From positions 248,001-312,000 of the forward strand of contig JADKDK010000001.1 in assembly GCA_016718385.1 (NCBI GenBank): DNA of 64,000 nt, in the 5' to 3' direction. A program made the position numbers and the translations under genes. Positions 26,066-34,139 of this stretch are shown piece after piece. Each line of letters starts with the position of its first letter. Within the stretch, counting starts at the first letter, position 1. The notes below the pieces were generated by a model. That model did no database searches. It was not told the origin of the DNA and saw only the letters and a list, made by a program, of their open reading frames with translations. This DNA is from Gammaproteobacteria bacterium. GTDB taxonomy: Bacteria > Pseudomonadota > Gammaproteobacteria > Pseudomonadales > UBA5518.

Positions 26066-26710
26066 ATGGCTATTGAGATCCGCGAAACGTTCCAGGTTTC
26101 CGCTCCGATCGACCAGGTGTGGAACTTCATGAAGAGCCCCGAGAATCTCGCGGGATGCATGCCGGGCGCGTCGCTGGCGAGGATCATCGACGACAGGAGC
26201 TTCGTCGGTACGGTCAAGCTGAAGGTGGGTGCCATCACGGCGAGCTACGACGGCACGATGAGCTTCATCAAGCTCGATGACAGCGCGCGCGAGCTCACCC
26301 TGCTGGCCGAGGCCAAGGAAAAGGGCGGTGGCACCGTCAGCGGTACCATTTCGGCGAACCTGCTCGCGCTGCCGGACGGCAGCACCGAGGTGCGCTGCGA
26401 GTCCAGCACCGATCTCACGGGGCGCATCGTGCAGGTGGGACGCGGGATGATCGAGGGTGTCTCGAAACAGGTGATCCAGAAGTTCGTCACCAACGTGAAG
26501 AGTTCGCTCGAATCGGTGCCGGCCGCGGCACCGGCGGGGGAGGACGCGTCCGCGGGCGTCGCGACGCCGGCTCCGGGTGCCGCGCCATCAGGGCCCGTTG
26601 CACGACCCCCGATCGCGAAGGAGGAATCGATCAACGTGCTCGCCGTGGTGTGGAACGTGATCTGGGCCGCGATCCGCGGCTTCTTCCGTCGGCTGTTCGG
26701 GCGCGCCTGA
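26066..26710 (+). CDS. CoxG-family SRPBCC protein with C-terminal membrane anchor
   Basis: A 214-residue protein. Residues 1-150 form the CoxG/SRPBCC helix-grip domain (IEIRETFQVSAPIDQVWNFM, then AGCMPGASL, VGTVKLKVGAITASYDG and TDLTGRIVQVGRGMIE). A Pro/Ala-rich linker follows, and then a C-terminal transmembrane segment at about 190-208 (INVLAVVWNVIWAAIRGFF). CoxG is a membrane-recruiting accessory protein of aerobic carbon-monoxide dehydrogenase, and relatives are found with other molybdenum hydroxylases. Here the Mo-hydroxylase subunits lie 32 kb away (58163-62043). It is read divergently from the KstD-like gene across operator site A. Confidence 0.9.
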   Translation: MAIEIRETFQVSAPIDQVWNFMKSPENLAGCMPGASLARIIDDRSFVGTVKLKVGAITASYDGTMSFIKLDDSARELTLLAEAKEKGGGTVSGTISANLLALPDGSTEVRCESSTDLTGRIVQVGRGMIEGVSKQVIQKFVTNVKSSLESVPAAAPAGEDASAGVATPAPGAAPSGPVARPPIAKEESINVLAVVWNVIWAAIRGFFRRLFGRA

Positions 26711-26722
26711 GCGCGCCCGCCA

Positions 26723-26752
26723 CCGGGCGGGCCGCCATGGCAGCCCGCCCGG
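26723..26752. terminator. Hairpin between convergent CoxG-like and Fe-S oxidoreductase genes
   Basis: A perfect 10-bp stem, CCGGGCGGGC at 26723-26732 pairing with GCCCGCCCGG at 26743-26752, with a 10-base loop. It lies in the 48-base gap between two convergent genes, where a bidirectional terminator is expected. There is no T-run. Confidence 0.65.
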
Positions 26753-26758
26753 CGCCCC

Positions 26759-28732
26759 TCAGCCCTCGACGATGCGGATGCGCTCCGCGACCAGTTCGGC
26801 GACGTCGAATACCTTGCGCGTTTCACTGTGCTTTCCCGCGCTCGCGGTGAGCATCAGCGTGCAGAAGGAGCACGCGGTCGCGACCTTGTCGGCGCCCGTG
26901 TCCAGCGCTTCCTGGATGCGCACATCGCCGATGCGCGCGGTTCCGCCCTGGCCACCCCAGTAATTGCCGCCCCCGGCCCCGCAACAGAAGCTCTGCTCAC
27001 GGGTGCGGGGCATCTCGATGAGCTGGCCCACCGCGGAGAGCACGCGGCGTGTCTCGTCGACGATGCCGTTGTGTCGCGCCAGGTAGCATGGATCGTGGAA
27101 GGTGATCGTCTCCTCGCCCTTGTGCGCGATCTGCAGGCGGCCGTCGGCGATCAGTTCGTCGATCAGCACCGAGTGCGGGATCGTTTTCCAGTCGGCGCCG
27201 AGCTCGGGGTAGTAGCGGTCGAAACTGTTGAAGCAGTGCGCGCACAGGGTGATGACCTTCTGCACCCCGATCTCGCGGAACTCCTCGATGTTCTCCTGGG
27301 CGGTCTCGACGAACTGCATCTCGTTGCCCATCATCTTCGCGGGGTCACCGGTGCAGCGCGACTCGCCGAGGATCCCGTAGGACAGTCCCGCGGCCTCGAG
27401 GATGCGCACCATCGCGCGCGCCGTTTCCTGGGCGCGCGGCTCGTAGCGCACCGAACAGCCGATCCAGAGCAGGTATTCCGTGGTGCCGGGCTCGAATATC
27501 GGCACCTGCAGTCCGCTGCGCCAGTCGTCCGGGTTCGCTGCGGTACCCACGAAGGGGTGTCCGCGCGATTCCAGGTTGCGGTTCGCCGCGGCCATGGTGT
27601 CCGGCATGTCCGACAGTTCCATCACGTGATGGCGGCGGAACTCGAGAATCACCTCCGCGGGATTGTTGCTGACCGGGCAGACCTCGACGCAGGCGGCGCA
27701 CGTGGTGCAGTTGAAGATCGCATCGCGACCGAGCACTTCGATCAACGAGTTGTCGTCGAAGCGACCCGCCGCCAGGTATTCGGCGCAGGTCGCCATGACT
27801 TTCTTCGGGGAGAGGTCCTTGCCGGTCTGGGCGGCGGGACACACTTCGTGGCAGCGCCCGCACCACAGGCAGGCCGATACGTCGAGCAGGTTTTTCTGCG
27901 TCAGGTCGATGAGCCGCGCGGCGCCGAAAACCACCGGGTTGCCGGCGGCGTCCTGCTCGGCATCGAAGTCGAGCGGCGCGAGGTTGATCCCGGATCGGCG
28001 GCTCGCCAGCGCGGAGTTCGTCGGACCGAGCAGCATGTGCGACATCGGGGTGTGGGCGATCAGCGCGATGAACGAGGCGCCGAGCAGGCCATGCAGCCAC
28101 CACAGCAGCTTGAAGCCGAGCAGCGTGGCGTCGGGGTCCAGGTGCTGCCGGATAGACGCGGCAATGGCGGTGCCCAGGAATTCGCCGCCGCCGCCGGGTT
28201 GCAGCGCGAGGCGAAAACTCTCGGAGGAGTATCCCGCGACGACGGTGAGCAGTATCAGCGCCTCCATGCGCTCGAAGCCGGGCCGCTTGCCGCCCGCCAC
28301 CAGCCGTTGCGGCGGGAAGAAGCGGCGCAGCAGGAAGAACAGCACGCCGAGGAACACCATGATCCCCGCGATCTCGCGCCCCAGTTCCATCACCAGGTAG
28401 CCGAACCATCCGGCGTACACCGGCACGCCGACAAAGCTCAGCGCGAAGAGCGCGTGGCCGCATATGAGCGCCAGCGCGCCGAAGAACAGCAGCCCGTGCG
28501 CGATGCCGGACCAGCGCCGCTGCCGCAGGCGCGAAGTGAACACGCCGCGCGAGATGAAAGCGCGCCAGTTGATCCTGGCGAGCACGCTGGCCCGATCGAT
28601 GCGCGGACCGAAGAATGCCTTGCCGTGCGCAATGCGATCGCGGTGCGCGCGCAGGCCCCGGAAGAGGCTGGCGAGCGCCGCGACCAGGAGCAGGCCGAGG
28701 AGGAAATAGCTGGGGGCGGATATTTCAGGCAT
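26759..28732 (-). CDS. Membrane Fe-S oxidoreductase, ETF:(methyl)menaquinone-oxidoreductase (EMO) type
   Basis: A 657-residue fusion. Residues about 1-240 carry five to six transmembrane segments resembling the NarI/HdrE cytochrome b domain (for example GIAHGLLFFGALALICGHALF and LLWWLHGLLGASFIALIAH). Two 4Fe-4S ferredoxin motifs follow at about 285-355 (CLWCGRCHEVCPAAQ and CTTCAACVEVCPVSNNP). Two HdrD/GlpC-type CCG domains end the protein (IGCSVRYEP, then HDPCYLARHNG and SFCCGAGGGNYW). This layout is that of ETF:quinone oxidoreductases of the EMO family, which carry electrons from reduced ETF to the quinone pool. It closes the leftward unit that begins with ETF alpha. Confidence 0.88.
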   Translation of the reverse strand: MPEISAPSYFLLGLLLVAALASLFRGLRAHRDRIAHGKAFFGPRIDRASVLARINWRAFISRGVFTSRLRQRRWSGIAHGLLFFGALALICGHALFALSFVGVPVYAGWFGYLVMELGREIAGIMVFLGVLFFLLRRFFPPQRLVAGGKRPGFERMEALILLTVVAGYSSESFRLALQPGGGGEFLGTAIAASIRQHLDPDATLLGFKLLWWLHGLLGASFIALIAHTPMSHMLLGPTNSALASRRSGINLAPLDFDAEQDAAGNPVVFGAARLIDLTQKNLLDVSACLWCGRCHEVCPAAQTGKDLSPKKVMATCAEYLAAGRFDDNSLIEVLGRDAIFNCTTCAACVEVCPVSNNPAEVILEFRRHHVMELSDMPDTMAAANRNLESRGHPFVGTAANPDDWRSGLQVPIFEPGTTEYLLWIGCSVRYEPRAQETARAMVRILEAAGLSYGILGESRCTGDPAKMMGNEMQFVETAQENIEEFREIGVQKVITLCAHCFNSFDRYYPELGADWKTIPHSVLIDELIADGRLQIAHKGEETITFHDPCYLARHNGIVDETRRVLSAVGQLIEMPRTREQSFCCGAGGGNYWGGQGGTARIGDVRIQEALDTGADKVATACSFCTLMLTASAGKHSETRKVFDVAELVAERIRIVEG

Positions 28733-28778
28733 CGCGTGCTCGCCTAGATTTTTGCCGAGTATACCGGCTCCGCCGCGG

Positions 28779-29972
28779 CTACTTCTTCAGGATAGCCGCC
28801 GTTGCGTTGCCGCCCAGTCCGTTGGTCTGTGCCAGCCCGACGCGCGCATCGGGTACCTGGCGCCCGCCCGACTGGCCGCGCAGCTGCCAGGTCAGTTCGA
28901 CGATCTGGAACACGCCCATTGCCGTCGTGGCCTCGCCGAAGGACACGAAGCCGCCCGACGGGTTGATCGGCATGCGACCGTTCGGCGCGGTCTGTCCGGA
29001 CTCCAGCAGGCGTTCGGCTTCGCCGGGCTTGCACAGGCCCCATTCCTCGGGGTACGCGAACTCGTAATAGCAGGTGTTGTCCTGCAATTCCGTGAGGCTC
29101 ACGTCCTGCGGACCGATGCCCGCCATCTCGAACGCCCGTTTCACCGCGGCGAGCGATTCGGTGTGGAAGCTGGGGCCGCCGGGCACCGGGCCGGCGAGCC
29201 CGCGCGGCAGCGCATCGCTGAAGTGCATCGTCGCCACCGTGCTGGATGCGACGAGCACCGGCCGCGATGTGAACTGGCGCGCCTTTGCCGCCGAGCAGAT
29301 CACCACGGCTGCGGCGCCGTTGGACACCGGGCATATCTCGAAGAGTCGCAGCGGATTGCTGACGTAGGGAGAGGCGAGTACTTCGTCCAGCCCGATCTCC
29401 TTCTGGAAGCGCGCGTAGGGGTTGTGCACGGAACACTTGCGCGCCTTCACCGCCACCTTCGCGAACTGCTCTTCCGTGGTGCCGAAGTCGTGCATGCGCC
29501 GGCGGGCGAGCGTGGCCCAGAACGAGGGGCCGGGCATGCCGACACAGCGCTGGCGCAGGAACTCCGGATCCGTCGCCTCCTCGACGCCCGAGGTCTGGAT
29601 CATGCCCTTGGGCATCACCTCGCCTCCGACCACCAGCACCATGTCGTAGACGCCGCCGGCGACCATCGAATAGCCGACGTTGAATGCATTGCCGCCCGCC
29701 GCACAGCCTGCCGACATGTTGTAGACCGGGATCCCCGTGGAGCCCAGCTCCTCCACCACGTCGTTGCCGTTGAGGCCCCAGCCCTTGCCGCCCGAGAAGC
29801 GTGAACTGGCGGCACAGACGGCCTGGATCTGCTTCCACGGCACGCCCGCGTCGCTCAGCGCCGCGTCGATTGCGTGCCGGCACAGCGCCGTGACCGACTT
29901 GTTGCCCACGATGTCGTCGCCGGTCTTGCCGAATCGGTGCAGACCGACACCCAGTACGGCTACTTCCTGCAT
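28779..29972 (-). CDS. Thiolase-superfamily enzyme (SCP2/Ltp2-like), possible side-chain aldolase
   Basis: A 397-residue thiolase-fold enzyme, taken from ATG 29972, which has GGGAG about eight bases upstream; GTG 29981 is an alternative start. The nucleophile region reads MSAGCAAGGNAFN, with Cys at the thiolase position. The C-terminal glycine loop is NGLGGNATAAILKK, which lacks the classical second Cys (CxG). It overlaps or abuts a DUF35 partner, the arrangement of mycobacterial Ltp2 with its DUF35 domain, which releases propionyl-CoA from steroid side chains by retro-aldol cleavage. True thiolases with DUF35 partners also exist, so the reaction is not settled. Confidence 0.85.
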   Translation of the reverse strand: MQEVAVLGVGLHRFGKTGDDIVGNKSVTALCRHAIDAALSDAGVPWKQIQAVCAASSRFSGGKGWGLNGNDVVEELGSTGIPVYNMSAGCAAGGNAFNVGYSMVAGGVYDMVLVVGGEVMPKGMIQTSGVEEATDPEFLRQRCVGMPGPSFWATLARRRMHDFGTTEEQFAKVAVKARKCSVHNPYARFQKEIGLDEVLASPYVSNPLRLFEICPVSNGAAAVVICSAAKARQFTSRPVLVASSTVATMHFSDALPRGLAGPVPGGPSFHTESLAAVKRAFEMAGIGPQDVSLTELQDNTCYYEFAYPEEWGLCKPGEAERLLESGQTAPNGRMPINPSGGFVSFGEATTAMGVFQIVELTWQLRGQSGGRQVPDARVGLAQTNGLGGNATAAILKK

Positions 29973-29973
29973 G

Positions 29974-30414
29974 TCACTCACTCCCTGCCGCGGCCGCGGC
30001 GAGCTGCCTGAATTTCCACGACGTGAACGCCTTGCCGTCCTCGTGGTAGAGCTCGCTGATCACGAGTTCCACCGTATCGCCCACGCGCAACGCCGACGGT
30101 GGGTCGACCATCTGGCCCACCACGCGCAGGCCGCAGTCGAGGTCGACCACGCCTATCGCGTAGGGCACGAAGGGCTTGTCGTAACGGTGCGGCGGAGGCG
30201 GCGGAAAATCCGCCACCGAAAAGCTCCACAGCACGCCGTTGCCCGCGAAGCTGCAATCCTCCATGCGCGATCCGCCGCAGTCGGGATTGTGGCATTCGGC
30301 GGATCGCGGGAAATAGGGCGTGCGGCAGCTCGCACAGCGCGAGCCGTGCAGTCGCGCCGCGCCACCGCTCTGGTCGAACAGACCGGGAACACAGGGCAGT
30401 ATCTCGTCGCTCAT
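29974..30414 (-). CDS. DUF35 OB-fold/zinc-ribbon partner of the thiolase-like enzyme
   Basis: A 146-residue protein with an N-terminal rubredoxin-like zinc ribbon (CASCRTPYFPRSAECHNPDC, two pairs of Cys) and an OB-fold (GVLWSFSVADFPPPPP, then KPFVPYAIGVVDLDCGLRVVG). DUF35 proteins form complexes with SCP2-type thiolases or aldolases and are often required for their activity. The stop codon overlaps the start region of the thiolase-like gene, consistent with stoichiometric production. It lies 12 bases downstream of etfA. Confidence 0.9.
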   Translation of the reverse strand: MSDEILPCVPGLFDQSGGAARLHGSRCASCRTPYFPRSAECHNPDCGGSRMEDCSFAGNGVLWSFSVADFPPPPPHRYDKPFVPYAIGVVDLDCGLRVVGQMVDPPSALRVGDTVELVISELYHEDGKAFTSWKFRQLAAAAAGSE

Positions 30415-30426
30415 GTGCAGCCTCCT

Positions 30427-31383
30427 TCAGTGATTGCCCGCTGCAGCGGCCTTGATCAGTTCCGGCATCACGTCCAGGCAGTCGCCCACGATGCCGTAAC
30501 GCGCATAACGGAAGATCGATGCATCGCGGTCCTTGTTGATCGCGACGATGGTCTTTGCGGCGGAGCACCCCGCCATGTGCTGGCTCGCCCCGGAGATGCC
30601 GACGGCGACGTAGAGACCCGGGCGCGTGATCTTCCCCGTGAGTCCGACCTGGCGTGAGGAATCGACCCAGCCGTCGTCGACGATGGCGCGCGAGGCGCCG
30701 TACATGCCGCCGATCTGTTCGGCGAGCTCGCGCACCAGGCGGTAGTTCGCGGCGCTGCCGAGCCCGCGCCCGCCGGAGACGATGACATCCGCATCCTCGA
30801 GGCGCGGTCCTTCCGATCGGGCCGCCGAGATCACCGTCCAGCGTTCCGTCACGCCGCCTGCGGGCAGCGCGACCTCGCGCGTGACCGGAACGCTCGGCTG
30901 TGGTGCCGCCTCGACGCGCAGCGTGGTGGTGACGATGGAGACCACGTTGACGGGTGCCGGGAGCCGGTATACCGCGTGCGTATCCCCGCCGTAGGCGGTG
31001 GTGCGCACCTCGAGCTCGCTGCCCTGGGATTCGATGTAGAAGCCGTTCATCACCACCGGCACGCCGAGACGCGCGGCCACCCTCGGTGCCACGAGCCGGG
31101 CCGCCAGCGTCTGGTTGAACAGGATGACGGTGGGACGGTGCTGCGAGCAGTAGGCCACGATCATCGCTACCAAGGTATCCGGCCCCGGCGCGGACGCGCT
31201 CGCGCGGTCGATGTGGGCAACGCCGTGCCTCGCCGCCATCCCGGTCACGTCGTCGGTCACGTTGCCGATCAGGAGCCAGTCGAGCCCGGCACCGCGATCG
31301 CGGCTCAGGCGCCCGGCCAGCGAAAGGGCCTCCTCGGTTCCCCCCTCGATCGCATCCCCCCAGCTGCACAGTACCACGCTCAT
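30427..31383 (-). CDS. etfA: Electron transfer flavoprotein alpha subunit
   Basis: A 318-residue ETF alpha subunit, start ATG 31383 with GGAGGA upstream. The FAD domain at the C-terminus is diagnostic: VSGGRGLGSAANYRLVREL, SSRQVGLTGKITRPGLYVAV, GISGASQHMAGCSAAKTIVA and INKDRDASIFRYARYGIVGD. ETF accepts electrons from acyl-CoA and other dehydrogenases. The beta subunit is not adjacent, as is usual, but 24 kb away at 55687-56484. The gene heads the leftward unit etfA-DUF35-thiolase-EMO, and operator site E lies 80 bases upstream of its start. Confidence 0.95.
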   Translation of the reverse strand: MSVVLCSWGDAIEGGTEEALSLAGRLSRDRGAGLDWLLIGNVTDDVTGMAARHGVAHIDRASASAPGPDTLVAMIVAYCSQHRPTVILFNQTLAARLVAPRVAARLGVPVVMNGFYIESQGSELEVRTTAYGGDTHAVYRLPAPVNVVSIVTTTLRVEAAPQPSVPVTREVALPAGGVTERWTVISAARSEGPRLEDADVIVSGGRGLGSAANYRLVRELAEQIGGMYGASRAIVDDGWVDSSRQVGLTGKITRPGLYVAVGISGASQHMAGCSAAKTIVAINKDRDASIFRYARYGIVGDCLDVMPELIKAAAAGNH

Positions 31384-31462
31384 CGCCGCTTCCTCCTGCA
31401 TTTGCGCCGAATGGACACAGTCTAATCGGCGCTCCGACCGTATGCGGTTCCGCAGCGGATCA

Positions 31463-31494
31463 AATCCGGACGACAGCGTCTCAAATCCGGACAA
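31463..31494 (-). promoter_or_regulatory. Putative AraC-type operator, site E
   Basis: Read on the minus strand, half-sites TTGTCCGGATT and TCGTCCGGATT start 21 bases apart, with TGAGACG between them and TGATCCG following the second. On the plus strand this appears as two copies of TCAAATCCGGAC. It lies between the divergent etfA unit (about 80 bases away) and the amidohydrolase gene (about 90 bases away). Confidence 0.7.
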
Positions 31495-31586
31495 GGCGGT
31501 GAACGGCTGTTGCACGCGGTGTATGTTGTGCCCAGCTGGCGTCTGGTGACGCGGCACGCCAAAACCACGATCGGAGGAAAGTGACC

Positions 31587-32555
31587 ATGGCCAACGAAGA
31601 TCTGTTCGTCGCGCTCACCGAGTGCCACTTCATGAATACGCAGACCATGTCGGAGATTGCGTACTACCCGGCAATGAAACGCTGGAACGACAGCGTCGAC
31701 GGGGTGCTGCGCGCCTGGGCCGGCCGTGATCTCGCGAGCGAGTGGCCGCATCCGCTGGCCGAGGCGCTGATCGGGTACATGGACGAGGCGCGCGTCGATG
31801 TCTGCTTCTGCCTGCGTGAGCCGATGATGGACATCAGCGGCGGCTCGGCGTCGATGTCCACCAACGGCTTCATGCTCCAGCAGATCGAGCCCTACCCGGG
31901 GCGGATGTACCTGGAAGCCAACTGTGGCCCGGTGATCCGTCGTGGGCTGGAGCACGCGATCTGGGAGCTCGAGTACCTGGTCAAGGAGCGCGGCGCCAAG
32001 CTCTGCAAGATGTACCAGCCCGAGGACGCCGGTCCGATCAACGACCGGCGCCTGTGGCCCTTCTACGCCAAGGCCGAGGAGCTCGGCGTGCCGCTCACGG
32101 TGCACACCGGCAATTCCTACGTGGTGCCCCAGCCGGGCTCGCACTGCGATGTGCGCCAGCTCGACGACGTGATGCTCGCGTTTCCGGACCTGAAGGTGAT
32201 TGCCTACCACGCCGGCTGGCCCGACACGGAAGCGCTGATCGGGCTGTGCGGCAAGCACGTGAATCTCTACATGAGCCTCTCGGGGATCATCGGGTGGTAC
32301 CAGCGCGCACCCTATCGCGGCTACCACGCGATCGGTACCGCCATGCAGTGGATGCCGGCCGACAAGATCGTGCTCGGTCTCGATCTGCCCTTCGACGATA
32401 CCCGGCGCGTGGTGGATTACATCCGCGACCTCGAGATGCCCGAGGAGCTGCAGAAGAACTGGGGCTATGCCCAGCCCACGCGCGAGGACAAGGCCAAGAT
32501 ACTCGGCCTGAACCTCGCCCGGCTCACCGGCATCGATCCGGTGAAGCGCAGCTGA
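31587..32555 (+). CDS. Amidohydrolase-2-family metal-dependent hydrolase (atypical)
   Basis: A 322-residue TIM-barrel protein, ATG 31587 with GGAGGA eight bases upstream. Amidohydrolase-related features are His173 in VPLTVHTGNS, His208 in VIAYHAGWPD and Asp266 in IVLGLDLPFDD, the positions of the second-half metal ligands and catalytic Asp. The usual N-terminal HxH metal pair is absent; the first strand reads ALTECHFMN. The enzyme may thus use fewer metal ligands, or act as a decarboxylase or hydratase of the ACMSD-like group. It is divergent from etfA and followed by a small unknown gene and the AraC regulator. Confidence 0.75.
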   Translation: MANEDLFVALTECHFMNTQTMSEIAYYPAMKRWNDSVDGVLRAWAGRDLASEWPHPLAEALIGYMDEARVDVCFCLREPMMDISGGSASMSTNGFMLQQIEPYPGRMYLEANCGPVIRRGLEHAIWELEYLVKERGAKLCKMYQPEDAGPINDRRLWPFYAKAEELGVPLTVHTGNSYVVPQPGSHCDVRQLDDVMLAFPDLKVIAYHAGWPDTEALIGLCGKHVNLYMSLSGIIGWYQRAPYRGYHAIGTAMQWMPADKIVLGLDLPFDDTRRVVDYIRDLEMPEELQKNWGYAQPTREDKAKILGLNLARLTGIDPVKRS

Positions 32556-32564
32556 CAACCCGGC

Positions 32565-32583
32565 CCGGGCCCGGCGGGCCCGG
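32565..32583. terminator. GC-rich hairpin after the amidohydrolase gene
   Basis: A perfect 8-bp stem CCGGGCCC/GGGCCCGG with a GGC loop, ten bases after the amidohydrolase stop. There is no T-run, so it may be a Rho-assisted terminator or an mRNA-stabilising structure. Confidence 0.5.
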
Positions 32584-32688
32584 CCTTCGCCGGGCCGATG
32601 TCGGAACAGTCCGCGCGGGTGGTGCCGGGCTGGACCCGCGCGAGACGGAACTGGCGAAATACTCGAACCGATGCTCGGAGGTGATCAT

Positions 32689-33000
32689 ATGGCGACATTG
32701 AAAGCGGGCACGCGGCTGCGCAGCGCCGTGTGCAGGACGGAAGTGATGGTGATCGTCGCGCCGGCGGGCGATGTGGCGCTGACCTGCGGCGGAGTGCCCA
32801 TGATACCCGCGGCGGAAGCGCCGCCGGCGGGTGCGGTGCCCGCGCCGGGCAGCGCCGGCGGCACCCTGCTCGGCAAGCGCTACGTGAATGCCGCGGGCGC
32901 TCTGGAACTGCTGTGCGTCAAGCCGGGCGATGGTTCGCTGGCGGTGGATGGCGAGCAGCTGGTGCTGAAGGAAGCGAAGCCACTGCCATCCTCCGACTGA
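32689..33000 (+). CDS. Small protein of unknown function
   Basis: A 103-residue protein, ATG 32689 with GGAGG eight to nine bases upstream, so translation is credible. The N-terminal half reads MATLKAGTRLRSAVCRTEVM then VIVAPAGDVALTCGGVPM and looks like a compact beta domain with two Cys. A Pro/Ala/Gly-rich linker (PPAGAVPAPGSAGG) follows, and then a second short beta segment YVNAAGALELLCVKPGDG. No signal peptide or membrane segment is present. I do not recognise a characterised family. It lies between the amidohydrolase and the AraC regulator in the same direction and may be an accessory or substrate-binding protein of the island. Confidence 0.7.
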   Translation: MATLKAGTRLRSAVCRTEVMVIVAPAGDVALTCGGVPMIPAAEAPPAGAVPAPGSAGGTLLGKRYVNAAGALELLCVKPGDGSLAVDGEQLVLKEAKPLPSSD

Positions 33001-33134
33001 GAGCCTGAGCGCTCGTCTCGCGCGGCGGCGGACACGACGGCTTCGGGTTGACTTGATGGCGGATGCTGGCATCCTTGGCACGCCGCGCACGACCCCGCGT
33101 CGAGCCTGCCTCCATCGGTGACCCGCTTCAGCAG

Positions 33135-34139
33135 ATGACAACGAGCAAACTTCACGTCGGCAATCGTATCGGTTTCTACCTCGCCCGGATGGCTGCCCGC
33201 GGCTTCGCCAACGAGCAGGTGTTGGCGGGCACGGGTCTGGAGGCGGTCCGGATCGGCGAGGGTGATGTTGCGATCGAGCCCGGCGATTTCCGCAAGATCG
33301 TCGGCAACATGCTGCGCCTCACGAATGATCCGCGCCTGGGCATCGCCATGGGCGCCGAGTTCAAGGTGAGCGACCTCGGCGTGCTGGGCTACGCGGCGCT
33401 CACCGCTTCGACGCTCGAGCAGTCGCGCAAGCTCTTCCTGAAGTACACGACACTGAACGAGCGCGTGATCACCACGAGCAACGAGATCCGGGACGGCAAG
33501 TGGTTTTCCGAGATTCGCGAGATGTTTCCCCTGGGAAATCTCCTGCCATTCGCGGTCGAGGAGTTCGTCAGCCAGACCATCAGTCTCGCCTCCAGCATCA
33601 GCAACCGCCCGTTCCCGATCCGCGAGATGCGCCTCGCCTATCCGCAACCGGCTAACATCGCGGCTTACCAGCGTCGCTTCGATTGTCCGTTGTACTTCGA
33701 TCAACCGCGCACGCTGGTGTACTTCGATATCCAGCACCTCAACGACCCGATCAGCCTGGCGAACTCCGAGGTCTTCAAGCTCTGCGAACAGCAGTGCCAG
33801 CACCACGCCAGCCAGCTCGCCGAGGGCGATGACCTCGCCAACCGCATCCGCAGCGCACTGGTCGAGAAGCCCGGCGAGTTCCCGACGGTGGAACAGATGG
33901 CGGCGCGCTTGCGCATGGGCTCGCGTACCCTGCGCCGCCGACTCGAGAAGGACAACCTGACCTACCAGCAGATCCTCGATGACACCCGCCGCGACCTCGC
34001 CCTGCAATACCTGCAGTTCACCGCGCTGACGCCGAAGGAAATCGGCTTCCTGCTCGGCTACAACAGCGTCAGCAACTTCCGGCGTGCTTTCAAGCACTGG
34101 ACCGGCAGCAAGCTGAGCGATTACCGACCGCACGAGTGA
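33135..34139 (+). CDS. AraC-family transcriptional regulator of the catabolic island
   Basis: A 334-residue regulator from ATG 33135. Residues about 20-210 form the arabinose-binding-like (OruR/ArgR-type) sensor domain (GNRIGFYLARMAARG, then DLGVLGYAALTASTLEQ). Residues about 245-330 hold two helix-turn-helix motifs (TVEQMAARLRMGSRTLRRRL and LTPKEIGFLLGYNSVSNFRR, ending AFKHWTGSKLSDYR). It is the only transcription factor gene I see between 20.6 and 64 kb. AraC proteins bind two direct half-sites about 21 bp apart, exactly the geometry of the six repeated elements in this island, so it is the natural candidate to bind them. The stop overlaps the start of a CoA-transferase gene by four bases (GTGA). 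Confidence 0.92.
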   Translation: MTTSKLHVGNRIGFYLARMAARGFANEQVLAGTGLEAVRIGEGDVAIEPGDFRKIVGNMLRLTNDPRLGIAMGAEFKVSDLGVLGYAALTASTLEQSRKLFLKYTTLNERVITTSNEIRDGKWFSEIREMFPLGNLLPFAVEEFVSQTISLASSISNRPFPIREMRLAYPQPANIAAYQRRFDCPLYFDQPRTLVYFDIQHLNDPISLANSEVFKLCEQQCQHHASQLAEGDDLANRIRSALVEKPGEFPTVEQMAARLRMGSRTLRRRLEKDNLTYQQILDDTRRDLALQYLQFTALTPKEIGFLLGYNSVSNFRRAFKHWTGSKLSDYRPHE

